Assembly (NCBI RefSeq): GCF_000949455.1
Contig: NZ_JXXK01000006.1
Location: 88,041 to 152,040, forward strand
Direction of reading: 5' to 3'
Source of the DNA: Ruthenibacterium lactatiformans
Lineage (GTDB): Bacteria > Bacillota > Clostridia > Oscillospirales > Ruminococcaceae
Length of the DNA stretch: 64,000 nucleotides
A program made the translations under genes and the position numbers. The notes under the pieces were generated by a model. It saw only the letters and a program-made list of their open reading frames with translations, did no database searches and was not told the origin of the DNA. Below, one piece after another: positions 42,494-51,763 of this stretch (the stretch's first letter is position 1; the number at the start of each line of letters is the position of its first letter).

Positions 42494-43180
42494 ATGGCCA
42501 AGGTCATCGTATACGACGAGTACACCAATCGTCTGTTCACCTATAACCTGTCTGAAAACGACCCGATGCCCTACGCCTACGGCAACACGATGCGCGTGCG
42601 CGAGTTCCGCGGCTCATCCAACAGCCCTACGCTTTGGACGACGACGCGCGCCATGGAGGCATGGAACCTTACGCGGCGGCGTTACGGTAAGGGCATTTAC
42701 ATCGGCTATGCGTTCAAGCGCATCTGGGAAGGCGGCCACGGAACGGCCAGCCAGCACTACGCGGGCGTGAGCTTCGACGTGGGGCAGAACGTTTCGTATT
42801 CCCAGCGCGTGGCCATCCGCAACGCGGCTGTGGCAACCGGCGCCTGGGGCTATGTGGAGCCCATCTCCATGACGCCGACCTGGGTGCATTTCGACCGCCG
42901 CTACGGTACTCCCGCGTGCAGCGGCACCACGGCGGGCTACCCCACCGTGCGGCGCGGCAGCCGCAGCACCTATGTGCTGATCCTGCAGGATGCCCTCAAT
43001 GCGCTTGGCTACACCAACCGCCCGCTGGACGGCATCTTCGGCGGCGGCACGGAAAACGCGGTGCGTGCGTTCCAGCGCGCCGTGAGCCTGACGGCGGACG
43101 GCATCTGCGGCTGCAACACCTGGAAAAAGCTGACGGCGGCCAGCGTGGGCATCGGCCGCACCCGCACAGTCATCGACTGA
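42494..43180 (+). CDS. peptidase M15-like protein with peptidoglycan-binding domain
   Basis: 228 residues. The N-terminal part resembles D-Ala-D-Ala carboxypeptidase (VanY/M15-like) domains, with GHGTASQHYAGVSFDV and WVHFDRRYG supplying His/Asp metal-ligand candidates. The C-terminal PG_binding_1 repeat (VRRGSRSTYVLILQDALNALGY...GGGTENAVRAFQ) matches those of the preceding SleC-like gene. It lies 4 bp after that gene and would be its operon partner in cortex or wall hydrolysis. No signal peptide is seen, as with several spore-compartment proteins. Island insertion upstream could be polar on this gene. Confidence 0.75.
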   Translation: MAKVIVYDEYTNRLFTYNLSENDPMPYAYGNTMRVREFRGSSNSPTLWTTTRAMEAWNLTRRRYGKGIYIGYAFKRIWEGGHGTASQHYAGVSFDVGQNVSYSQRVAIRNAAVATGAWGYVEPISMTPTWVHFDRRYGTPACSGTTAGYPTVRRGSRSTYVLILQDALNALGYTNRPLDGIFGGGTENAVRAFQRAVSLTADGICGCNTWKKLTAASVGIGRTRTVID

Positions 43181-43192
43181 GCCGCAGAACAA

Positions 43193-43229
43193 AAATCCCC
43201 GGTTTTGGCAATGCCAAAACCGGGGATTT
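43193..43229. terminator. bidirectional terminator
   Basis: Perfect 17-bp stem (AAATCCCCGGTTTTGGC and its complement) with a 3-base loop, between convergent genes. Confidence 0.88.
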
Positions 43230-43231
43230 CC

Positions 43232-43852
43232 TCAATACTGCCAGGAGTTGAATTCAAACGCATTGGGGCATTTTTCGCCTTGGTCCTCACTTTCCAGCAG
43301 CGCCTTGTATTTTTCATAGATCTCCGCCGCGCCCTCGGTCTCGTAATAGGGCTCCACGCGGCTGGCCTCCGTCAGGAAGTGGTACACGTCGCGGCCCATC
43401 TCGCGGCCGCGGCGGGTATGCATGTCCAGCGCGTAATCCGGCACTTCAAACTTTGTCCCCACTTCAAACTCGTGGTTCAGCAGATTTTTCACATGGTCGC
43501 TGGAGCGCTCTTTCTTCTGGCGGCACAGGTAACGGATGGCATGCACGAAGAACATGGGCCTGTCGCCGTCGTTGTAGGGGAATTCCTGGCGCATTTTGAA
43601 CAGCGTGTACACCAGGTTGGGGGCATCCGGATTGCCGAAGCCGATATCCTCCACGCTGATGCACAGCAGGCGGCGCCACAGCTTTTCCTCAAACTGGGGG
43701 CTGGTGATGTACATTTCATAGGCCGCGTGCAGCGCGTCCTCTTCCTTGCCCCTGCGGATGGCCTTTTGCAGCATGGCTACCATTTCGTCGCCGGCATAGC
43801 CGTTGCGGGTGGTGATCTCCGCCCAAGGATCGTAAGACATAAATTCGCTCAT
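43232..43852 (-). CDS. stand-alone RarA/MgsA C-terminal-like protein
   Basis: 206 residues resembling only the C-terminal helical domain of the RarA/MgsA AAA+ ATPases (RRLLCISVEDIGFGNPDAPNLV); there is no ATPase domain. ATG 43850-43852 has GGAGG 8 bases upstream and is preferred over the TTG two codons earlier. It is the last gene of a sugar ABC importer operon, 15 bp after a permease, an unexpected place for a replication-linked fold. Role unknown. Confidence 0.7.
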   Translation of the reverse strand: MSEFMSYDPWAEITTRNGYAGDEMVAMLQKAIRRGKEEDALHAAYEMYITSPQFEEKLWRRLLCISVEDIGFGNPDAPNLVYTLFKMRQEFPYNDGDRPMFFVHAIRYLCRQKKERSSDHVKNLLNHEFEVGTKFEVPDYALDMHTRRGREMGRDVYHFLTEASRVEPYYETEGAAEIYEKYKALLESEDQGEKCPNAFEFNSWQY

Positions 43853-43867
43853 GGTCAATACCTCCGT

Positions 43868-44713
43868 TTATTCCTTTGTTGCGCCCGCCGAAAGCCCTTC
43901 CGTGATCTGCTTGTGGAAAATCAGGTACAGCACTACGGTGGGGATGAGTACTACGATGATGGCGGCTGCCAGCGTGGGCCAGGAGCCCTGCTGCGCACCC
44001 GCGTAATTCATCAAAAATGTGGTCAGTGTTTTGAGCTTTGTTTTCGGCATATACAGGTACGGCACGTACATGTCGTTGACGATGTTGACGATCTTCAAAA
44101 TGACGACCGTGGCCGTTGCCGGGGCCAGAAGCGGAAAAATGATGCTGTAAAAAATGCGGAAATAGCCGCATCCGTCGATAAGCGCGCTCTCGTCCAGCGC
44201 TTTGGGTATCTTGCTGACGAACTGCATGTACAGGTACAGCTGCATCAGGTCGGACGCCACATAGATGATGATGGGCGCGCCCAGCGTGTTGTACAGTCCC
44301 ATGCTCTGGATGACCTTGAAGCGGGCGATCTCGACCACAAAGGTGGGCACCAGCATGCCCAGGTAAAAGCAGCCCATCACCAGCCTGCGGAAGCGGAACT
44401 CAAAGCGCTGCAGGCAATAAGCTGTAACGGACCCCAGCAGCACGTTGAAGAAAATACTCACCACCAAAATCACGGCGGTGTTTTTCACTGCCACGGGCAG
44501 CAGCTTCGCGCCCAGCACCTCGGCATAGTTGTCCCAGTTCCACGCACCGGGAGCGGGCGGCAGGATGGGTGAGGTGGAGGCGAGCTGGGCCTGTGTTTTC
44601 ACCGATGTGAACAGCGTGACCAGCAATGGGCCGACAACCACGGCAACCACCGCGGCGCTCACAAGATATTTCACGCACAGGAACAGCGTGCGTTTGCATT
44701 TGTCCCGGTTCAT
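43868..44713 (-). CDS. carbohydrate ABC permease (MalG type)
   Basis: 281-residue CUT1 permease with six helices and the coupling loop KIPKALDESALIDGCGYFRIF; C-terminus ITEGLSAGATKE. The ATG at 44711-44713 overlaps the previous stop by one base (TGATG) with GGAGGCGG upstream. It is third in the chromosomal importer operon outside the island. Confidence 0.92.
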   Translation of the reverse strand: MNRDKCKRTLFLCVKYLVSAAVVAVVVGPLLVTLFTSVKTQAQLASTSPILPPAPGAWNWDNYAEVLGAKLLPVAVKNTAVILVVSIFFNVLLGSVTAYCLQRFEFRFRRLVMGCFYLGMLVPTFVVEIARFKVIQSMGLYNTLGAPIIIYVASDLMQLYLYMQFVSKIPKALDESALIDGCGYFRIFYSIIFPLLAPATATVVILKIVNIVNDMYVPYLYMPKTKLKTLTTFLMNYAGAQQGSWPTLAAAIIVVLIPTVVLYLIFHKQITEGLSAGATKE

Positions 44714-45609
44714 CACGCCGCCTCCTCCTGGTTGAACACTTTTTTCAGCACCACGTTCTGGAACACATACACCAGAATGACGATGGCCATGATGGCCACG
44801 GCCATGGTGGCGGCCATGCCGAAGCTGTTGTACTTGAACGCGGTGTCGATGGTGTACAGCGTAAAGGTGGACGAGGCGTAGCCCGGCCCGCCGTTCGTCA
44901 TGATGAACGGGATATCGAAGCACTGCAGCGTGCCGCGGATGCAGTCGAACATCACGAAGCTGAACACCAGCCAGATGTTGGGCAGCTGGATGCGCCAGAG
45001 CTGGTGCCACGCATTGGCGCCGTCGATACGGGCTGCCTCCATCATCTCGGTGGGAATGGACGTCAGGCCCGTGGAAAACAGCACGATGTGGTATCCGCTG
45101 AACCGCCAGGCGGACACCGCCGCCAGCACGAAATTGACAATTGCAGGGTCGCTGAGCCACTTGCAGATCCAGCCGGAAAGCCCCAGCCCCGTCAGGATCT
45201 GGTTGAACGCGCCGTTCACCGGGGAGAAGAAATAGGAAAACGCATAGGACATTCCCACGCCGTTGATGATAAACGGAAGAAACGCGATGGTCTTTACCAG
45301 CTTTGCGCCCTTAAAGCCGCTGTTCAGCATCACGGCGATTCCAAGCTCGATGGGGATCATCACCATGTGCACGGCCAAATAGATAAAGTTGTTGCGCAGG
45401 GAAAGCCACAGGTCCGGAGACTTTGTGAACATTTCGATGTAATTGCGTATCCCGTTGAACGGCCGCTCCGGCGAAATGCCGTCCCAGCTTGTAAAGCTCA
45501 TGGCCACCAAATCCACAGAAGGGTAGACCACGAATATCAACAGCAGGATCACCGGCACCACGAGCGACAAAATAATAAAGCGGTTCCGGCTTTTGTGGAT
45601 GGACTTCAT
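44713..45609 (-). CDS. carbohydrate ABC permease (MalF type)
   Basis: 298-residue CUT1 permease with six predicted helices; coupling loop SIPTEMMEAARIDGANAWHQ. Start 45607-45609 with GGAGGGC upstream. It is separated from the SBP gene by 123 bp containing two hairpins. No ATPase is encoded nearby. Confidence 0.92.
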   Translation of the reverse strand: MKSIHKSRNRFIILSLVVPVILLLIFVVYPSVDLVAMSFTSWDGISPERPFNGIRNYIEMFTKSPDLWLSLRNNFIYLAVHMVMIPIELGIAVMLNSGFKGAKLVKTIAFLPFIINGVGMSYAFSYFFSPVNGAFNQILTGLGLSGWICKWLSDPAIVNFVLAAVSAWRFSGYHIVLFSTGLTSIPTEMMEAARIDGANAWHQLWRIQLPNIWLVFSFVMFDCIRGTLQCFDIPFIMTNGGPGYASSTFTLYTIDTAFKYNSFGMAATMAVAIMAIVILVYVFQNVVLKKVFNQEEAA

Positions 45610-45660
45610 ACAGCTGCCCTCCTGAACGATTTTGGTTGCTCAAAAGCCCGCAAAAAGCGG

Positions 45661-45701
45661 CCGGGGCCCGAAGGCCCCGGATGAAAGCGGCTGTGCGCCG
45701 C
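45661..45701 (-). other. stem-loops downstream of the third SBP gene
   Basis: An 8-bp stem CCGGGGCC/GGCCCCGG closed on the minus-strand RNA by a UUCG loop, plus a 5-bp GCGGC/GCCGC hairpin. They occupy the same position as the hairpin pairs after the other two SBP genes. Confidence 0.55.
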
Positions 45702-45732
45702 CTTTCTGCTTACGGATGCGCTGCCGGGGAGC

Positions 45733-47094
45733 TTATTTCATCCCCAGTTTCTCGCGCGCGGCGGACCAGTCGGCGTTGAGCTGGGCGAAGGTTGCTTCCA
45801 AATCAAAGCCGTCGGTCAGCATCGAGGTGCCCACCTTGTTGTAGTCGAACTTGCACTCGTTGACGATGGCGGTGTAATCGTCGCCGCCGCCCATGTAACT
45901 CACAAGCACGTACTCAGGCTGCTCCTCATCGGCGAACACCATGTACGGGTCCTTGTCCTTGGGTGCGTTGGTCATAGTGCTGTCGCTGGCCACGCGCAGG
46001 ATGAACTCGGGATAGAACTCGGCGAAATAGAATTCCAGAAACGCCTCGGCCAGCTCCGGGTTCTCGGAGGTATTGGTGATGCCCAGGAAGAAATCGCCCT
46101 GGACGATGTGGTTGAAGTTGCCCTCCTCGTCCGTATAGGGCATATAGAAGGTTTTCAGGTTGGTCAGGTCCACGCCGCTGGCCTCGATCTTGGCCAGGCC
46201 CATGGAATTGTCCACCATCATGGCGGCCTGATGGTTCAGGAACAGGCTCAGCGCCTGGTCATAGCCCAGGCCCAGAGGGTCGGAGCCCAGCACGCCCTTT
46301 TGCAGAAGGTCATAAACCTTGGTGTACGCATCGCGGATGGGCTCGCCCTCTGCGAACGGCTCGTCCACCGTAGCCATATAATCCCAATAAGCTCCGTTGC
46401 CGGAGAAGCTTGCCGGCGAGTACTCCATCAGCGGATACATGGGCCAGCTGTCCTTGCAGCCCATGCCGATGGCCATAAAGCTGGGGTCCTGTGCGCCGAA
46501 ATAGCTCTGCAGCTTTTCGCTTGCGGCCACAAAATCCTCCCAGGTCTTGGGCACCTCCACGCCGGCTTCCTCAAACATATCGGCCCAATAGAACACGTAG
46601 TCGGTGGAAATTTTTTCCGGCACGCCGATGATCTTCCCATCCACGGCAAATTCAGCCGCCAGAGTGTTGTTCGCCGCGGCCTGCGTGTGGCTCAGGTCCA
46701 CCATATAGTCCTTGAACACCGGATAATAGCGGGTCTGAAGATACATCAGGTCCGGCAGCTCGCCGGCAGACGCGCGGATCTTCATCTGGTTGAAATACTC
46801 AGCGTCGTCCTTGAACTCCTCGATCTCGATGTTCACGTTGGGGTACAGCTCCTGGAATCGGCCCTCCAGATCCATCTCCTCATACAGGTCCATGGCCTCG
46901 TTGTCGTAGGTGGCAAAGGTGAGCGTCGCTTTGATGTTTGGGTCCAGCGCGCCCGCGGCGGAGGCGCTGGTGCCCGCAGCGGCGCTGCCGGAAGCGGAAG
47001 CGGCGGCGGAAGAGCTGCCCGCGCCGCCGCAGCCCGCCAGCAGCATGGCGGCCATGCACACGCACAGAGCCAGTGCCAAAACTTTTTTCATCAT
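45733..47094 (-). CDS. extracellular sugar-binding lipoprotein (CUT1 SBP)
   Basis: 453-residue binding lipoprotein. Lipobox LAGC near residue 21, an Ala/Ser-rich linker, then the family 1 SBP fold (ATLTFATYDNEAMDLYEE...). First gene of the operon SBP-permease-permease-RarA-like; start with AAAGGAGG 6 bases before the ATG at 47092-47094. The neighbouring YesMN-type pair (47217-50533), read in the same direction and upstream, is its likely regulator. Ligand unknown. Confidence 0.9.
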   Translation of the reverse strand: MMKKVLALALCVCMAAMLLAGCGGAGSSSAAASASGSAAAGTSASAAGALDPNIKATLTFATYDNEAMDLYEEMDLEGRFQELYPNVNIEIEEFKDDAEYFNQMKIRASAGELPDLMYLQTRYYPVFKDYMVDLSHTQAAANNTLAAEFAVDGKIIGVPEKISTDYVFYWADMFEEAGVEVPKTWEDFVAASEKLQSYFGAQDPSFMAIGMGCKDSWPMYPLMEYSPASFSGNGAYWDYMATVDEPFAEGEPIRDAYTKVYDLLQKGVLGSDPLGLGYDQALSLFLNHQAAMMVDNSMGLAKIEASGVDLTNLKTFYMPYTDEEGNFNHIVQGDFFLGITNTSENPELAEAFLEFYFAEFYPEFILRVASDSTMTNAPKDKDPYMVFADEEQPEYVLVSYMGGGDDYTAIVNECKFDYNKVGTSMLTDGFDLEATFAQLNADWSAAREKLGMK

Positions 47095-47179
47095 GATTTT
47101 CCTCCTTTAAGCTGTGCCGCGGCGGCAAGACGCCCGCCGTGCCGCCGCGCACTCTGTAAAACGTACTATGAGCATAACA

Positions 47180-47213
47180 CAAAAACTCCGCGCCTTGAAA
47201 TGACACGGAGTTT
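47180..47213 (-). terminator. terminator of the two-component operon
   Basis: On the minus strand AAACTCCG...CGGAGTTT followed by TTTG, directly after the response-regulator stop and before the SBP gene. Confidence 0.65.
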
Positions 47214-47216
47214 GTT

Positions 47217-48794
47217 TTATTGATGTTTTTTTACATTTTCCTTCCGGTATTGCAGCGGCGTCTGCCCCGTCGCCCGTTTGAACGTACGCAGAAAATGCTC
47301 CACGCTGTTGTAGCCCACCGCGTCGCAGACCTCGTACATGCGCATATTGGTTTTCTCCAGCAGCTCCCGCGCGGCGGCAATGCGCAGGCCCGTGAGGTAG
47401 TCGGAATAGGATACGTCGAACCGCTTTTTGAACAGCGTGCAGAAATATTTTTCATTGTAGCCGCTGCGCTGCGCCACCTCGCCCAGCGTCAGGTCCGCGC
47501 GCATGTAGCTGTCGTCCAGAAAACGCTTGGCCCGCAGGACGGGGTCCGGGAACTGCTGGTCGTAGTTGGATTCAAAATATTCCATGATGCGCCGCAGCAC
47601 CGAGGTGAAATAGATCACCAGGTCCCGCTGGGTCTCGATGGCGCGCAGCCTTTGGTACAGGCGGTGGTCCAGCCCCAGCTTGTAGGCGACCTGCATATCG
47701 TAAAAGCCCATCTCATAATACAAATTGTACAGGTACAGCAGCGCCAGAGACTGGCCCTGCTCCAGCGGCAGGTCCTGCATATAGCCCACCAGCTCGTTCT
47801 TATACTGCTCCACCTGCGCGAAATCGGCCTCCATTACGGCACGGATAAAGGGCATGCAGCTTTTTGCCTGGCGCAGCGCCGTCACGGGGTCGAATTGCGG
47901 ATAATAGCTTTCGTCATAGATACGCCCCGGACCCAGCACATAGCGCAGGGTGGTGTTGGTCTCGGCCTGCTCCAGCACCGTGTAAAACGACGTCTCCGGC
48001 TCGGCATGGGGCGCGGCCATGCCCACCGTACAGGAAATATTCATGTAATTCTTCCATGCGCGCTGCACCTGCGCCAGAAAGGTGCGGGCCTTTTCCACCG
48101 TACGGCCGGGCTGTGCCAGAGAATAAAACAAAAAGTGGCGCGACATGTCAAAGGAATAAAAACCGTCGGTGGAGCGGAACTGCGGCATCTGCATCACCAG
48201 CTTTGTCAGGGGCTGGGTCAGCGTAGCATTCACGTCCGTGCCCAGACGCGCCATCTCCCGGTATATTTCATCCAGAAAGAAGCAGGCCACAACATAGCCC
48301 TGCTCCAGCCCTGGCAGTTCCCCCGGCAGCGCGTTGTGGAAAATCACGTCCTGCAAAATGGCATTGGTATCACGCAGCGGCGCCGCGCCTGGGGCGGGTG
48401 CCGGCGCATCGCCGCCGGCACACAGTGCCGCCCGTGCCTCGCGTACCAGCTCCAGCATGCGGGCGGGAACGATCTCCTGCTTGAGCACATAGTCCGCCGC
48501 CCCTTTTTTGAACGCCTGCTTCACCAGAGGGAATTCATCGAAAGCGCTGAGCACTACGATGTGGGGCGCAAGGCCCAGGGCATGCACGCCGTCGATGAAT
48601 TCCAGCCCGCTGCAGACGGGCATTTTGATATCTGTGAACACAAGGTCCGCCGGACACCGCTCCATAGCCTCCAACGCGGCCTGTCCATTGGCGTAGCAGC
48701 CCGCAAGCTGAAAGCCCTCGGCCGCCCAGTCCACCATTTTTTCCAGCGTGGCCCGCACCAGGATCTCGTCGTCCACGATTATTGCGCGCAGCAT
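47217..48794 (-). CDS. AraC-type response regulator (YesN-like)
   Basis: 525 residues. Receiver domain with DD at 8-9, phosphoacceptor Asp55 in VFTDIKMP and Lys in VLKQEIV; a long helical middle (about 150-410); C-terminal AraC helix-turn-helix pair (LTLGEVAQRSGYNEKYFCTL; YEVCDAVGYNSVEHFLRTF). ATG 48792-48794 follows GGAGGC; the gene overlaps the kinase gene by 16 bp. Probable activator of the downstream SBP-led importer operon. Confidence 0.93.
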   Translation of the reverse strand: MLRAIIVDDEILVRATLEKMVDWAAEGFQLAGCYANGQAALEAMERCPADLVFTDIKMPVCSGLEFIDGVHALGLAPHIVVLSAFDEFPLVKQAFKKGAADYVLKQEIVPARMLELVREARAALCAGGDAPAPAPGAAPLRDTNAILQDVIFHNALPGELPGLEQGYVVACFFLDEIYREMARLGTDVNATLTQPLTKLVMQMPQFRSTDGFYSFDMSRHFLFYSLAQPGRTVEKARTFLAQVQRAWKNYMNISCTVGMAAPHAEPETSFYTVLEQAETNTTLRYVLGPGRIYDESYYPQFDPVTALRQAKSCMPFIRAVMEADFAQVEQYKNELVGYMQDLPLEQGQSLALLYLYNLYYEMGFYDMQVAYKLGLDHRLYQRLRAIETQRDLVIYFTSVLRRIMEYFESNYDQQFPDPVLRAKRFLDDSYMRADLTLGEVAQRSGYNEKYFCTLFKKRFDVSYSDYLTGLRIAAARELLEKTNMRMYEVCDAVGYNSVEHFLRTFKRATGQTPLQYRKENVKKHQ

Positions 48795-50533
48795 GGCAAG
48801 CCTCCTTCCCGCCCGCTCCCAGCGGGCAGCGTGATCGAAATACAGGTGCCGCGGCCCGGCGCGCTGTCCACCCACAGGCCGTAAGGCGCACCGTATTGCA
48901 GCAGGATGCGCCGCTGCACGTTCGCCAAACCGATGGATGAGCCGGCTTTTCCCTCACCGGGGCCGGACAGGCACGCGGCCAGCCGCTCCGGGCCCATCCC
49001 TACACCGTTGTCGCAGACGCTCAGGTACAAAACGCCGTCCTCCGTGCGCCCGGACAGGCTGACCTCGCCGTCCTCGCAGCCCTCCAGGCCGTGGAGCAGG
49101 GCGTTTTCCACCAGAGGCTGCAGCAGTAGCTTGGGCAAACGGCACGCCAGGCTCTCGGGGCTGAAAGCGCACCGGAAGCTGAAGCTGCCGGAATACCGCA
49201 CCTCCATGATATGGATATACGCTTCCAGTATTTTCGCCTCGTCCGCCAGCGTATAACGCTCTGCGGGAGTCCGCAGCATACAGCGCAGAATCTCCATCAG
49301 GTCCGCCGCCATGTCACGGATGGAATCAAAGCGCGCAAGGTCCGCCATAAAACGGATGGTATTGACGGTATTCAGCAGAAAATGAGGGTTGATCTCACTT
49401 TGCAGGGCCTTCAGCTCCTCGGCATAGCGCTGCTCCTCCCGCAGGCGGTTCTCCTCGATCAGGGCCTGCATCCTGTCACCGGTATCGTTATAGCGCTGCA
49501 GAAGTTGGCGCATCTCAAGGTGGCCCTCGGGCGGCAGCTTATGGGTGAAATCTCCCTGCTGCAGACGCTCCATGCCCTCGTTCAGATGCTGCACCGGCAG
49601 CACGATGCGCCGCAGAAACAGCACCGAAAACAGCGCGTACGAGCCCAGCATCGCGGCCACCGCTCCGGCGCACAGCCACAGCGTCCGTTCGTAGCCCGCC
49701 ATCAGCTTCCGGTTGTCCACCAGCGACACCACGGTGAGGCCTGTGTTGCGCACTTGTGTGGCGATGCCCCAATCCATTCCGCCGCCGGGAACGCCCTCCG
49801 GCCCCAGGAAACGCTCTACGGCCGGCGCCAGCGCCTCGTCCCCGGCCAGGAACGCCCCATCCAGAGCCAGCGCCATCCGCACCGCGCCCGCTTCACTGTT
49901 GTAGCTTTCCAACATCTCCTCCGCGTCCGTCTCAAAATAAAGGCATGCCACTTCCAGCGCGCTCCCACCATATCCCGGCTCCACCTGGAGCGCCGCCGTC
50001 AGCAGCAGATCTCCGCGCCGGTTTTTGCCGGAGAGCAGCGTTCCCGGCTCCGCCACGCCCACACAGACCTCCCCCGGCCTCTGCCGGGCGGCGCGGTACC
50101 ACGCGGCTTCCTTCACCCGGTTCTGCGGCACGGCCAGGCCTGTATACAGCTGATAGGACGTACCGTCCGTCAGATACAGGTGCAGCGCCTCCAGGCGGCG
50201 GCCCGTCAGGCGGTAATAATCAAAAATGCTCTCCAGCCGGGCGGCCGTTTCATACCGGCGGCTGGACGACGCGGGCAGCTCGTCCACCAGAGCAAGGCCC
50301 TCGCTGTCTTCTGAAAGAAGGAAATGCGCCAGCTGCAGCGAAGCCTGCCGCACGTCCTGTGTGAGCGCGGAAGACACCGCCTCCTGCCGCATTTGCACCA
50401 TTTCCCGTGCGTCGGCCAGCAGCTTGCGGTACAGCAGGGCCGAGCCGGCGGCAGCCACCGCCACCAGCGGCAGCACGATCAGCAGACAGAATGAACGGTA
50501 AAACGTGCGGCGCACGCTCGCCTTTTTTCTCAT
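48779..50533 (-). CDS. sensor histidine kinase (YesM-like)
   Basis: 584-residue membrane sensor kinase. Helices at about 14-34 and 283-305 flank an extracytoplasmic sensor region; then HAMP, the His_kinase motif INPHFLLNTVNTIR and a HATPase domain (CDNGVGMG, SSIGLANVQRRIL). Start MRKKASVRR at 50533 with GGGAGGAA upstream. It forms a translationally coupled pair with the response regulator, as in the island's module A. Confidence 0.93.
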   Translation of the reverse strand: MRKKASVRRTFYRSFCLLIVLPLVAVAAAGSALLYRKLLADAREMVQMRQEAVSSALTQDVRQASLQLAHFLLSEDSEGLALVDELPASSSRRYETAARLESIFDYYRLTGRRLEALHLYLTDGTSYQLYTGLAVPQNRVKEAAWYRAARQRPGEVCVGVAEPGTLLSGKNRRGDLLLTAALQVEPGYGGSALEVACLYFETDAEEMLESYNSEAGAVRMALALDGAFLAGDEALAPAVERFLGPEGVPGGGMDWGIATQVRNTGLTVVSLVDNRKLMAGYERTLWLCAGAVAAMLGSYALFSVLFLRRIVLPVQHLNEGMERLQQGDFTHKLPPEGHLEMRQLLQRYNDTGDRMQALIEENRLREEQRYAEELKALQSEINPHFLLNTVNTIRFMADLARFDSIRDMAADLMEILRCMLRTPAERYTLADEAKILEAYIHIMEVRYSGSFSFRCAFSPESLACRLPKLLLQPLVENALLHGLEGCEDGEVSLSGRTEDGVLYLSVCDNGVGMGPERLAACLSGPGEGKAGSSIGLANVQRRILLQYGAPYGLWVDSAPGRGTCISITLPAGSGREGGLPCCAQ

Positions 50534-50597
50534 AAAATTCCTCCCGCGCGGCGCTGTGCCGCTGTGGCCGCGGCGCTCTGCGCCGAAGCGGCTCGTC

Positions 50598-50628
50598 TTT
50601 CCCGGCTTTGCTTCGCAAAGCCGGGAAA
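50598..50628. terminator. hairpin upstream of the kinase gene
   Basis: 13-bp perfect stem TTTCCCGGCTTTG with its complement and a 5-base CTTCG loop; weak T/A runs. It may end transcripts from the TIGR04076 gene. The 472-bp gap 50534-51005 otherwise holds only the dispersed repeat copy 2. Confidence 0.45.
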
Positions 50629-50744
50629 CCCTCCTGTGGCCCCCCGAATCACGCTCTTAAAATCCCGAGCGGCCCGGCTGCACATAAAAGCGGCGGCACT
50701 GCCGCTGTTTAGACCGCCCGCAGAGTCCAAAAACAGGCGCGGGC

Positions 50745-50845
50745 TGTTTTTTATTGCTCTGCAATAAAAAGCTTATCTTGATAGCCGCGGGCCGGGGACA
50801 GCCCGCAGGATCTGAAAAACAATCTTCGGCTATTTTTTATTGATT
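50745..50845 (+). repeat. dispersed structured intergenic repeat, copy 2
   Basis: CTGTTTTTTATTGCT..., then TAGCCGCGGGC-CGGGGACA-GCCCGC and a closing CGGCTATTTTTTATTG. It has the same block order as copy 1 (10405-10505, minus strand) with compensatory stem changes. It lies in chromosomal DNA outside the island. Confidence 0.55.
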
Positions 50846-51005
50846 ATAGAGACGGAAATCGCCTTATAACTTCCTGCAAATGTTTATTGAAGCGAGAAAA
50901 ACGCCTGTATTTTCATATCGTCGTATAAGTTGGTTTTGCAGGCTCGAGCCACCATTTTAGCACCACAAATAAGACAATACACATAAGTACTGTTTGGAAT
51001 TGTAC

Positions 51006-51398
51006 TTATTTTTCGTCAATTCTCTCAATCTTAAATATTACAGGCCTTGTTCCATCTGAGCAACAAGCTATCATTGTATTCTCTTCTTTCATCCAACCTT
51101 TCATAATCGAGCCACCCTGCAGCCCTGTGTAGATGTATCTTGAAATTGCATCCCAGGCTTCTGAACAATGTGGCATTTTGGGTCCGCCGGCCACTGTATC
51201 AGGATCCGACGTTGTTTTCGTTAAGGTATTCAGCCCCATATGCCAGAAATCATCTCTTTCATCATTACGATAAAAAACAAATTCATCGCCAACATTATAG
51301 CAAGGGCAAGAACCCGAATCAGAGTCTGCGCAATACTGTTGCTGCAATTCTGGATATAGCTTTTTATCTATTACCGTTACTTTCACTTTATGTTTCAT
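51006..51398 (-). CDS. TIGR04076 family protein
   Basis: 130-residue conserved hypothetical. Family signature: VKVTVIDKKLYPELQQQYC at the start, a Cys-rich DSGSCPCYNVGDEFVFYR, HCSEAWDAISRYIYT and the C-terminal MIACCSDGTRPVIFKIERI. Cysteine placement suggests metal or cofactor binding, but no function is established that I know of. It stands alone and is flanked by non-coding DNA. Confidence 0.85.
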   Translation of the reverse strand: MKHKVKVTVIDKKLYPELQQQYCADSDSGSCPCYNVGDEFVFYRNDERDDFWHMGLNTLTKTTSDPDTVAGGPKMPHCSEAWDAISRYIYTGLQGGSIMKGWMKEENTMIACCSDGTRPVIFKIERIDEK

Positions 51399-51763
51399 AA
51401 TACATCGATCCTTTGCAACTTCATGTTCGTTAATTTGTTCGATTGGGTCAGACCATACATATACAAGTTCCCCTCTCCTTTTTCCATTTATATGGATGGT
51501 TCTCCCTTATATTTGTCCGTATCGTTTTATTTCTCTATGGGAAATTCAAGCGCCATCTGGGCGCCAAAGTGTCAAAAATTGTTCTTATTTAAAGCACCTT
51601 GAGGGGCACAAACTTATAGTGTTTGCAAGGCCTTTCACCGCTCAAAGCTTTTGGACAGCCTAAAAACGACCTGCGGTTATTTTACCATATCCCACGGCCG
51701 CCGCAAAAGCCCGGCTGAAAAAACTCTGCGGGCACGCTGCCCGAAGTCCAGGCTGCCGCTCCG
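51399..51763. other. intergenic region without visible gene
   Basis: 365 bp of mixed composition upstream of the TIGR04076 gene and downstream of the radical SAM gene. AT-rich stretches around 51400-51600 could hold the TIGR04076 promoter; no clear hairpin with a T run was found. Confidence 0.4.

Noticed and set aside
40315..42540. 741-codon minus-strand frame opposite the peptidoglycan-binding gene
   Set aside because: A shadow of the six PG-binding repeats: its own repeats mirror theirs and it has no ribosome site.
43232..50533. Third importer and YesMN pair as part of the island
   Set aside because: They lie to the right of attR and of the uninterrupted 3' part of the spore gene, so they are chromosomal.
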